Positions 15,961 to 22,969 of a stretch of DNA of 64,000 nt are shown piece by piece (positions within the stretch are counted from its first letter, which is position 1; each line of letters starts with the position of its first letter). Source of the DNA: NIOZ-UU35 sp964344175. GTDB lineage: Bacteria; Chloroflexota; Anaerolineae; Anaerolineales; UBA11858. The stretch lies in the NCBI GenBank assembly GCA_964344175.1, contig CAYFMI010000009.1, positions 1-64,000 on the forward strand, written 5' to 3'. Below the pieces are notes generated by a model. The model saw nothing but the letters and a program-made list of their open reading frames with translations, was not told where the DNA came from and made no database searches. Made by a program: the position numbers and the translations under genes.

Positions 15961-17007
15961 ATGAAGATGATTGACCTACGTTCTGACACCGTAACCCACC
16001 CCACACCCGCAATGCAAGAGGCCATGTCTAGCGCCCGTCTCGGCGACGACGTATACGGCGAAGATCCCACCGTCAACGAACTTCAAGCCCTGGCCGCAGA
16101 TATGTTAGGCAAAGAGGCCGGCCTGTTCATCCCTTCAGGGACTATGGGCAATCTGGCCGCTATTCTGGCCCATTGCAACCGCGGCGATGAAGTCATCATG
16201 GGGAATCTGGCACACACCTTCCGTTATGAGGCTGGCGGGATTGCCGCCCTGGGCGGTATCCACCCCCACACAATCCCCAACCAGGCCGATGGCACACTGG
16301 CGCTGGATGAGATCGAAGAGGCCATCCGCCCCGATGACGCCCACCACCCCATCACGCGCGCCATTGCACTGGAAAACACCCATAACCGCTGCGGCGGCGC
16401 GGCCCTGAGTGTGGAATACACCCAGGCCGTTGGCAATCTGGCCCACGCCCGCGGCATGGTCTTGCACTTGGACGGTGCGCGTATCTTCAATGCTGCTGCC
16501 GCCCAGGGCGTGGACGCTGTAAAATTAACCGCCCCTGTTGATTCGGTCACATTTTGCCTGAGCAAAGCCCTGTGTGCGCCGGTCGGCTCGGTACTCTGCG
16601 GCAGCGCCGATTTCATCCGCCGCGCCCACCGCATCCGCAAACAGCTTGGCGGCGGTATGCGCCAGGCCGGGGTGCTGGCCGCAGCGGGGATTACCGCCCT
16701 GCAAGAAGTTGTGCCGCGCTTGCCTGAAGATCATCGACGCGCCCAGATTCTGGCACAAGGTCTGGCGCATATCCCTGGCATTGTTGTAGATACAACAACC
16801 CCGCCTTCGAATATAGTCTACTTGAATTTGCAAGATCATATTCCGGTGGGGGCGTCTGACATTGCCGCCCAACTTCAGAAACATCAGGTACGCGCCGGAG
16901 TAACCGGCAAACGCCGTTTCCGCCTGGTAACCCATTATTGGATCGACGACCTGGCTGTAAAAAGTACCGTACAGGCCTTCGCCGAAGTACTCAAGACCTA
17001 CTCGTGA
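15961..17007 (+). CDS. ltaE: Low-specificity L-threonine aldolase
   Basis: A PLP enzyme that splits L-threonine into glycine and acetaldehyde. Motifs: MIDLRSDTVTHPTPAM at the N-terminus, GEDPTVNELQALAADM, LENTHNRCGG, LHLDGARIFNAA and FCLSKALCAPVGSVLCG with the PLP lysine. The length of 348 aa is typical. The start at 15961 has GGAG six bases upstream; an earlier ATG at 15949 overlaps that site. The gap before it holds GTTGAAGG (15892-15899) and CCTTCAAC (15939-15946), a hairpin of the kind seen in many gaps here. Confidence 0.93.
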   Translation: MKMIDLRSDTVTHPTPAMQEAMSSARLGDDVYGEDPTVNELQALAADMLGKEAGLFIPSGTMGNLAAILAHCNRGDEVIMGNLAHTFRYEAGGIAALGGIHPHTIPNQADGTLALDEIEEAIRPDDAHHPITRAIALENTHNRCGGAALSVEYTQAVGNLAHARGMVLHLDGARIFNAAAAQGVDAVKLTAPVDSVTFCLSKALCAPVGSVLCGSADFIRRAHRIRKQLGGGMRQAGVLAAAGITALQEVVPRLPEDHRRAQILAQGLAHIPGIVVDTTTPPSNIVYLNLQDHIPVGASDIAAQLQKHQVRAGVTGKRRFRLVTHYWIDDLAVKSTVQAFAEVLKTYS

Positions 17008-17013
17008 TATAAT
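17005..17013 (+). promoter_or_regulatory. Extended -10 promoter before purine nucleoside phosphorylase
   Basis: TGATATAAT contains TATAAT at 17008-17013 with TG one base upstream. No good -35 is seen. It overlaps the last codon of ltaE and would give a leader of about 95 bases that includes the hairpin at 17051-17079. Confidence 0.55.
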
Positions 17014-17050
17014 TCCTTAAAGGCCCTTGATAAGCGAAAACGACACGCAT

Positions 17051-17079
17051 ATGGGGTGACGGTTCAACTGTCACCCCAT
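17051..17079 (+). promoter_or_regulatory. Leader hairpin of purine nucleoside phosphorylase gene
   Basis: Perfect 10-bp arms ATGGGGTGAC and GTCACCCCAT enclose the 9-base loop GGTTCAACT. It lies between the predicted promoter and the ribosome site and has no T tract, so it would remain in the mRNA. It does not match a known purine riboswitch. Confidence 0.5.
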
Positions 17080-17114
17080 CATGGCAATTACAGGCCACAA
17101 ACAGGAGTTTCCCC

Positions 17115-17951
17115 ATGACCCAATTCATCACCCTCCCCGAAATTGAACAAACCGCCGAGGCTATTCGGAAACAAATTCGTTCACAACCGCGCGTTGGCAT
17201 CATCCTGGGGTCAGGCTTAGGCCCCCTGGCCGATACCATCCCCAACCCAGAAACCATCCCCTACGGGAAACTTCCCAACTGGCCTGTCTCCACCGTTATC
17301 GGGCACGAAGGCCAATTGGTCATCGGACAGCTTGAAAGCCAGGATGTACTCATTATGCAGGGTCGAGCGCACTACTACGAAGGATACGGGATGGACCGCG
17401 TGACGATGCCCATTCGCGTGATGCAACGCCTGGGCATCGAAATCTTGTTCGTAACCAATGCCGCTGGAGCCGTTAACCCCGATTTTGAACCCGGCGACCT
17501 CATGCTGATTACCGATCATCTCAACTTATTAGGTATGTCTGGCCCGAATCCCCTGCGCGGCCCCAACATGGAAGAATTTGGGGCGCGGTTTCCAGACATG
17601 AGCCGCGCATACGATGCCAAATTCCTGCATCTTGCCCGCGAAACCGCCGCCGCGGAGGGCTTCCGCCTCAATGAGGGTGTTTATGTGTGCCTGGCAGGCC
17701 CGTCCTTCGAAACACCCGCCGACTTGCGTTTCTTACGCGCCATTGGCGTAGACGCGGTTGGCATGTCCACCGTCCCCGAAGTGACGGTCGCCCGGCATGG
17801 CGGGATGCGTGTGATGGGTGTTTCTGGGATTAGCAACAAAGCTAATCTGGATGGCAGCACGATCACCACCCACGAAGAAGTGCTCGAAGCAGGTCAGATT
17901 ATTGTCCCAAAAATGATCAAATTGCTGCGCGGGGTATTACGCAGCCTGTAG
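17115..17951 (+). CDS. Purine nucleoside phosphorylase (trimeric type)
   Basis: Phosphorolysis of purine (deoxy)nucleosides in salvage. Seen: GIILGSGLGPLAD, GRAHYYEGYGM, VTNAAGAVNPDFEPGDLMLITDHLN, the specificity loop GVYVCLAGPSFETPAD, DAVGMSTVPEVTVARHGG and GISNKAN, as in the PunA/trimeric class active on inosine and guanosine. At 278 aa it has the usual family length. AGGAG lies upstream of the ATG. The MTA phosphorylase relatives share these motifs but usually differ in the GxxC/SFET region, so PNP is preferred. Confidence 0.93.
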   Translation: MTQFITLPEIEQTAEAIRKQIRSQPRVGIILGSGLGPLADTIPNPETIPYGKLPNWPVSTVIGHEGQLVIGQLESQDVLIMQGRAHYYEGYGMDRVTMPIRVMQRLGIEILFVTNAAGAVNPDFEPGDLMLITDHLNLLGMSGPNPLRGPNMEEFGARFPDMSRAYDAKFLHLARETAAAEGFRLNEGVYVCLAGPSFETPADLRFLRAIGVDAVGMSTVPEVTVARHGGMRVMGVSGISNKANLDGSTITTHEEVLEAGQIIVPKMIKLLRGVLRSL

Positions 17952-18069
17952 GGAAAATCTCGGCAGCAAATTGATCCGATGTCTTAAAAGACCCAGATCG
18001 TGCGCCCAGATTTCCGGTTAATCCTGGAGAAGGAAACTCCGCGTAATTACCTTCCCGAAACAACGCCCA

Positions 18070-18759
18070 ATGGCAGACATATTACATTTTTTCAAAAATA
18101 ATGAAGTCTTTGTCTACCTGATTTTGGGAATTCTCGCCATCTGGCAGATTCGCAAATTCACGCTGGCCTGGGACGAATTGCGCAGCGCTGCTTTTGGCCT
18201 GGAACGAGAAAGCGCCCGCTCCCGCCTGAGTTGGGCAGCCAGTATGCTGGTATTGGTTTTTATTCTAGGGGTGGCAGAATTTGGCTTAGTGGCGTTTGTC
18301 GCGCCCGCAGTTCCGGGTGCATCCCCCTTGCTGACTCCAACAATAGACCTATTGGCTACCCCTACAATTACCCTGGAGATTGAACAGGGCGCAGAAGTTG
18401 TCAATGCTACTTCCGCGCCTACGCTACAATCGGAAGATACCCGCTGCATCCCTGGGCAAATCGAAATTCTCTCCCCAGAAGCCGGCGAAACCATCCAGGG
18501 GGTTGTAGAGATCCTCGGTACCGCCGACGTCCCCAATTTTGGGTTCTACAAATTCGAAATGGCAAACCTAAACAATCCTAATTGGCTGACTATCCAGGCT
18601 GGCGATGTTCCCACCACTGAAGACCGCCTGGGTTATTGGGATACTTCGAGGCTGCCCGCCGGCGACTATGCCCTGAGGCTGATCGTCACCGACAATCAGG
18701 GCGATGCATTAGCGCCTTGCACCATCCAGGTGCGCGTCGAAGCGCCTGAAGAACCCTAA
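18070..18759 (+). CDS. Membrane-anchored protein of unknown function, 229 aa
   Basis: The N-terminal part has two membrane helices (VYLILGILAIWQIRKF near residues 14-29 and WAASMLVLVFILGVAEFGLVAFVAP near 55-79). A Thr/Pro linker (LLTPTIDLLATPTITLE) leads into an extracytoplasmic beta-rich domain from residue 120 (IEILSPEAGETIQGVVEILGTADVPNFGFYKFE, LPAGDYALRLIVTDNQG), which looks like an Ig-like fold. The domain has two cysteines (TRCIPG and APCTIQ) that could form a disulfide. I do not recognise a family. Seven bases separate it from the acetyltransferase gene. Confidence 0.78.
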   Translation: MADILHFFKNNEVFVYLILGILAIWQIRKFTLAWDELRSAAFGLERESARSRLSWAASMLVLVFILGVAEFGLVAFVAPAVPGASPLLTPTIDLLATPTITLEIEQGAEVVNATSAPTLQSEDTRCIPGQIEILSPEAGETIQGVVEILGTADVPNFGFYKFEMANLNNPNWLTIQAGDVPTTEDRLGYWDTSRLPAGDYALRLIVTDNQGDALAPCTIQVRVEAPEEP

Positions 18760-18766
18760 GGACATC

Positions 18767-19306
18767 ATGCCCGAAATTGAAATCCGACCTGCCATCGCGA
18801 TAGATATACAAGCATTAGCATCACTGGAACACAGTTATTCCAGCGATTTTGTTTGGCAAGTGGAATTTCGCCGCGAGAGTAATACCATTACAGTAAATTT
18901 TCGGGAGATACGCTTGCCGCGTTCTGTGCAAGTGCGTTATCCCCACAACCCCCAAACATTGCTCGAAGATTGGACAGCGCGGGACGGGTTGTTGACAGCA
19001 GTAATGGATGGGGAACCTGTCGGTTATGCCAGCCTGGCATTGAACATTCAACTACAGGCAACGCGGGTCACTGATCTGGCAGTTGCGCGGCGTGTGCGCA
19101 GGTTAAAGATTGGTAGTTCGCTGGTCGTGGCTGCGCAAGATTGGGCGGCACAACGTGACAGCCGCCGTTTGATCTTAGAGCTGCAACCCAAAAATTACCC
19201 CGCCATTCAAATGGCAAAAAAACTCGGTTTTGAGTTATGCGGCTATAACGATCATTATTTTTCCAATCAAGACATTGCCCTTTTTTTCTCCAAATGGCTC
19301 AAATGA
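18767..19306 (+). CDS. GNAT family N-acetyltransferase
   Basis: Transfers an acetyl group from acetyl-CoA to an unidentified amine. The second half shows the GNAT core: LAVARRVRRLKIGSSLVVAAQDWAAQRDSRRLILELQPKNYPAIQMAKKLGFELCGYNDHYF, where a basic RRxxxGSS-like loop replaces the usual Q/RxxGxG/A. At 179 aa it is near the normal length. AAGGAC precedes the ATG, and the gene probably shares a transcript with the membrane protein seven bases upstream. Confidence 0.82.
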   Translation: MPEIEIRPAIAIDIQALASLEHSYSSDFVWQVEFRRESNTITVNFREIRLPRSVQVRYPHNPQTLLEDWTARDGLLTAVMDGEPVGYASLALNIQLQATRVTDLAVARRVRRLKIGSSLVVAAQDWAAQRDSRRLILELQPKNYPAIQMAKKLGFELCGYNDHYFSNQDIALFFSKWLK

Positions 19307-19353
19307 TTCTTGCCCTAAACTTTTTCATTCGTCCTTTTTGATGTCAGATTCTT

Positions 19354-21279
19354 ATGCCTACCCTTATTGGTAGTTTACGAACCTTCAACCAGCTGCTGAC
19401 TGCCGGCATCGCGATCACCGCATTTTCTCTATTGCTTTATGCGCTATCGTTTAATCTACGTGATCGAGTAGCTCGTTCAGTAGCCGTCATTTTCTTCTGT
19501 GTGGTCATCGTCTTCGTTGGTGATGCAATTTCTAGCGTAACACTGCAAAGCGAGTTCAGGGATCTTTGGGTCAAACTCCAATGGGGCGGCGTCATCTTCC
19601 TACCACCATCGTATCTTCATTTTTCAGATGCCTTACTCGCCACAACTGGACGGCCTTCGCGCGGTCGCAGGCGGACAGTTATTCGGCTGATGTACCTGAT
19701 CTCCGCAATCTTCATCGGAGCGCTTTTCTCGCCGCAGTTCATGGGCACTGTAATCTACGCCGACCCTGCGCCCTATCTCTCTCCGACGATTGCTACATGG
19801 ATATTCTTTGCCTTTTATACAATCAGCATGATCTGGGCGTGGATCAATTTTGGACGCGCTTACCGACGTTCAGTTACCAGCACCAGCCGCCGACGCATGG
19901 GCTATCTTGTAGCCGGGGCGGTAGCCCCCGCGTTGAGCACCTTTCCATACCTTACTTTTAGTTCAGGTTTTGTCACGCAACATCCGCTCATCTTCTGGCT
20001 GACTGCCAACCTGATTAACATTCTTACTTCGATTCTGATTGTCGTTATGGCCTATGCGGTCGCTTTCTTTGGTGTATCCTGGCCTGATCGAGTAGTGAAA
20101 CGGCGTTTGTTCAAATGGGTCATGCGCGGCCCGGTGACAGCATCCACCGTATTGGCGGTAACCACGCTGGTGCGCCGCGCCGGAGAAACCCGGGGCGAAA
20201 TCTACTCCGCGATGGTTCCCATCACTATGGTGGGGGCGCTGCTGCTGATGCAGTATTCCATCACAATGTTAGCGCCGGTTTGGGAACGGGTGCTTTTCTA
20301 CGGCGGCTCCAGCGATGGCTTGACATTAGTACAAACATTAGAAGAGCGGCTACTCACCACTGGCGATCTGAGTCAATTTCTCGAGTCGATTCTCACAGCC
20401 ATGTGCGACCGCCTACAAGTTGATACAGCCTTCGTCGTCGTGCTGGTGCCCCAGGGCAGCGAGATGATGATTACTGTGGGGAAGGCCTATCAGTTAAGAG
20501 ATGAAAATCTCCCCGAGGTTCTTCTGGATGCGGTTGCCCAAACCAACGACACACAACCAGCAACCGAAGAAAATATTCGTTTGTTCACCTGGGGCGATTT
20601 TTGGCTGATCCCTGTATTCGATGAAAATTCTGATGCTGCCGAGGTCGAACATCCTCTTTTGGGCTTGCTGGGCATCGAGCATATTCAAGCCCAACACCCC
20701 GATGAAGAGCAAATGACTGCGCTAGAAACATTGACCCGGCGGGCTGCACTGGCTTTGAAAGATCGCGCCCAACAACAATTGGTCTTCAATTCTCTAGAAG
20801 TGCTAACGCCTCAGGTAGACCATATCCAACGCTTGCGGGCTGCCGCCCGCTATGGAGACACCGCATTGCTAAGCCGAAAATCAGCCGACCTACCCGAAGG
20901 AGATGTCTCGAAATGGGTCAAGGAAGCGCTTAGCCATTATTGGGGAGGCCCTAAACTATCCAAGAGTCCTTTGCTGCGACTTCACGTTGTTCAAGAGGCT
21001 TTAGACGCGCACGAGGGAGTCTCAGTCAATGCCTTGCGGTCTATCTTGCGCAAGGGAATCGAACAAGTCCGCCCGGAAGGGAAAAGAAGGTTTACAACTG
21101 AATGGCTTTTGTATAATATTTTAGAGATGAAATTTATGGAAGGCCGCAAAGTTCGCGATGTGGCAACCCGTCTGGCAATGTCCGAGGCAGACCTGTACCG
21201 CAAGCAACGCGTGGCTATCGAGGCTGTTGCCCAAGCGATTATCGACATGGAACAAGACGCCCGTTTAGATAGCGAATAA
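19354..21279 (+). CDS. Polytopic membrane sensor with GAF-like domain and C-terminal HTH-like region
   Basis: Residues 10-245 contain seven or eight membrane helices, resembling the N-terminal sensing module found on some histidine kinases; two further helices may lie at 255-300. A GAF-like domain follows (about 320-470: LSQFLESILTAMCDRLQVDTAFVVVL, LEHPLLGLLGIEHIQ-type strands, LTRRAALALKDR). There is no kinase core. The last 110 residues are helical and end in FTTEWLLYNILEMKFMEGRKVRDVATRLAMSEADLYRKQRVAIEAVAQAI, a pattern consistent with a helix-turn-helix. A membrane-bound one-component regulator is the best reading but is inferred. The start lacks a strong ribosome site. Confidence 0.7.
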   Translation: MPTLIGSLRTFNQLLTAGIAITAFSLLLYALSFNLRDRVARSVAVIFFCVVIVFVGDAISSVTLQSEFRDLWVKLQWGGVIFLPPSYLHFSDALLATTGRPSRGRRRTVIRLMYLISAIFIGALFSPQFMGTVIYADPAPYLSPTIATWIFFAFYTISMIWAWINFGRAYRRSVTSTSRRRMGYLVAGAVAPALSTFPYLTFSSGFVTQHPLIFWLTANLINILTSILIVVMAYAVAFFGVSWPDRVVKRRLFKWVMRGPVTASTVLAVTTLVRRAGETRGEIYSAMVPITMVGALLLMQYSITMLAPVWERVLFYGGSSDGLTLVQTLEERLLTTGDLSQFLESILTAMCDRLQVDTAFVVVLVPQGSEMMITVGKAYQLRDENLPEVLLDAVAQTNDTQPATEENIRLFTWGDFWLIPVFDENSDAAEVEHPLLGLLGIEHIQAQHPDEEQMTALETLTRRAALALKDRAQQQLVFNSLEVLTPQVDHIQRLRAAARYGDTALLSRKSADLPEGDVSKWVKEALSHYWGGPKLSKSPLLRLHVVQEALDAHEGVSVNALRSILRKGIEQVRPEGKRRFTTEWLLYNILEMKFMEGRKVRDVATRLAMSEADLYRKQRVAIEAVAQAIIDMEQDARLDSE

Positions 21280-21283
21280 TTTA

Positions 21284-21296
21284 AGGAGGTACCATC
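21284..21296 (+). promoter_or_regulatory. Orphan strong ribosome binding site without ATG
   Basis: AGGAGGT (21284-21290, within TTAAGGAGGT) is the best Shine-Dalgarno sequence in this area, but the codon at the right distance is ATC (21294-21296), not a standard start. The frame from this ATC is open for 50 codons and runs without a stop into the S1 gene at 21444. It encodes a Trp/Phe/Gly-rich stretch and contains a run of eight G. Confidence 0.5.
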
Positions 21297-21443
21297 GAAG
21301 ATTTTGAGGGTCCCTGGGAAGCCCCGTGGTGGAGATTCACATTTTTTGGGGGGGGTTCTCACAGCAGTTCCCAAAGAGCCAATTTAGATTTTTTGCAATG
21401 GAGAGGCAAACAGGTACAAAATATTTACAGGCAAAGGCAAATT

Positions 21444-22391
21444 ATGACACAAAAGGAAGATCGCATATCCGCCCCAGAAATCTCGCCCGATGAGGCTTGG
21501 TGGTCTGCTATTTTGGCAGACGCGGAGGCACAAGTGGGCGCAGAAATACGACAAGCCGAGACCAAAGATGAAGGATCTCCCAACGAAGAGATCGATTGGA
21601 AATGGGCCGAAAAGTTATACAAAAATGATGAGATCATCAAGCTGAAAGTCACCGGCTTTAATCGTGGCGGTCTGTTAGTAGAAGATGATCGCCTTCAGGG
21701 ATTTGTCCCAATATCGCACTTGATCGAATTTTCGGAAGATGCATCCGAGGAACAACGCAAGGAAATTCTCGCATCGTATATCAATAAAGTGCTGCAACTT
21801 AAGGTTATCGAGTGCAGCCCCAAGCGCGAACGAGTAGTGCTTTCAGAACGCGCCGCGTTGACAGCTCCTGGTAAACGCCTCGAGTTATTGCGCAAATTGG
21901 ATACAGGGGTACATATTCTCGGACGCGTGACCACCATTACAAACTTCGGCGTTTTTGTCGACTTAGGCGGGATCGAGGGGCTGATCCATATCTCGGAGTT
22001 ATCATGGGGACGCGTGACACACCCCAATGAAGTACTCACGCCCGGCGAGGAAATCGAGGTTTATGTATTGCAATTAGATCAAGAACGCTGCCGGGTAGCT
22101 CTCAGCCTCAAACGGTTGAAGCCCAACCCCTGGGAAACAGCGCATTTGCATTATCAGCCCGGCCAAGTCACTGATGCAGTGATTACGAACTTGATGCCGT
22201 ATGGCGCTTTCGCCCGACTGGCCGAAGGGTTAGACGGCTTGATCCATATTTCGGAGATAACCGGCAACCCCAAGAAACCCGACGAAGTTCTGGCAGAAGG
22301 TCAAAGGGTCAAAGTATCCATTCTGAATATTGACACAGGCCGACAGCAGCTTGGCCTGCGGCTGCACGCTATCAACGGAGATGATATGTGA
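21444..22391 (+). CDS. S1 RNA-binding domain protein (RpsA-like)
   Basis: Three S1 motifs: residues about 58-130 (DEIIKLKVTGFNRGGLLVEDDRLQGFVPISHL), 145-220 (LGRVTTITNFGVFVDLGGIEGLIHISELSWGRV) and 232-305 (TDAVITNLMPYGAFARLAEGLDGLIHISEITG). It probably binds RNA and relates to ribosomal protein S1, but with three repeats it is shorter than the E. coli protein (six). The N-terminal 50 residues are acidic. The ATG at 21444 has only a weak ribosome site; an ATG at 21393 and a possible ATC start at 21294 with an excellent ribosome site are alternatives. The stop overlaps the comEA-like gene. Confidence 0.88.
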   Translation: MTQKEDRISAPEISPDEAWWSAILADAEAQVGAEIRQAETKDEGSPNEEIDWKWAEKLYKNDEIIKLKVTGFNRGGLLVEDDRLQGFVPISHLIEFSEDASEEQRKEILASYINKVLQLKVIECSPKRERVVLSERAALTAPGKRLELLRKLDTGVHILGRVTTITNFGVFVDLGGIEGLIHISELSWGRVTHPNEVLTPGEEIEVYVLQLDQERCRVALSLKRLKPNPWETAHLHYQPGQVTDAVITNLMPYGAFARLAEGLDGLIHISEITGNPKKPDEVLAEGQRVKVSILNIDTGRQQLGLRLHAINGDDM

Positions 22392-22969
22392 AAAGCGGGT
22401 GGGCGGTCGTTTTAGGCGTTCTCTTTGGGTTATTAGGGGCGGGGGCCGTGTTCCTTGCCAGCAGTCCGCCGCGTGGTAGGCCCATTGAGTTGCTGCCGCC
22501 GCCCACACCCATTCCTTTGCATGTGCATATCAGCGGGGAAGTTATCTCACCGGGTGTTTATACCCTGCCAATTAACAGCCGCCTAGAAGCTGCCATTCAG
22601 GCTGCGGGCGGCTTCACCGAAAACGCCCTCCAAGATGGGCTGAATCTGGCACAACCATTGCAGGATGGCGATAAAATCGAAATCCCTTCCATGGAGATAG
22701 CGAGGACAACATCAAGTGCAGAAACCGACCTCACAATTGAGCGCCAACCGCAAGCGGAATCGACCGCCCTTATCAACATCAATACAGCCTCCCAAACCGA
22801 ATTGGAGTCACTCCCCGGTATTGGCCCAATCACTGCTGAAAAAATCATCGCCTACCGTCAGGAGAATGGGCCTTTCACAGCGATCGAAGAAATTCAGAAA
22901 GTATCGGGAATCGGGCCGGCAACTTTTGAGCGCATTCAGACACTCATCACAATAGAACAATCCCCATGA
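22388..22969 (+). CDS. ComEA-like protein: SLBB plus helix-hairpin-helix
   Basis: Residues 4-24 form a membrane anchor (WAVVLGVLFGLLGAGAVFLAS). After a proline linker, an SLBB domain (VHISGEVISPGVYTLPINSRLEAAIQAAGGFT) and a Ser/Thr/Gln linker lead to a HhH DNA-binding module (ININTASQTELESLPGIGPITAEKIIAYRQENGPF). This is the layout of the ComEA DNA receptor of natural transformation. No ComEC or pilus gene is in the window, so the competence role is inferred. The GTG start overlaps the S1 gene stop, and its own stop overlaps the cyclase gene by 4 bases. Confidence 0.9.
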   Translation: MKSGWAVVLGVLFGLLGAGAVFLASSPPRGRPIELLPPPTPIPLHVHISGEVISPGVYTLPINSRLEAAIQAAGGFTENALQDGLNLAQPLQDGDKIEIPSMEIARTTSSAETDLTIERQPQAESTALININTASQTELESLPGIGPITAEKIIAYRQENGPFTAIEEIQKVSGIGPATFERIQTLITIEQSP

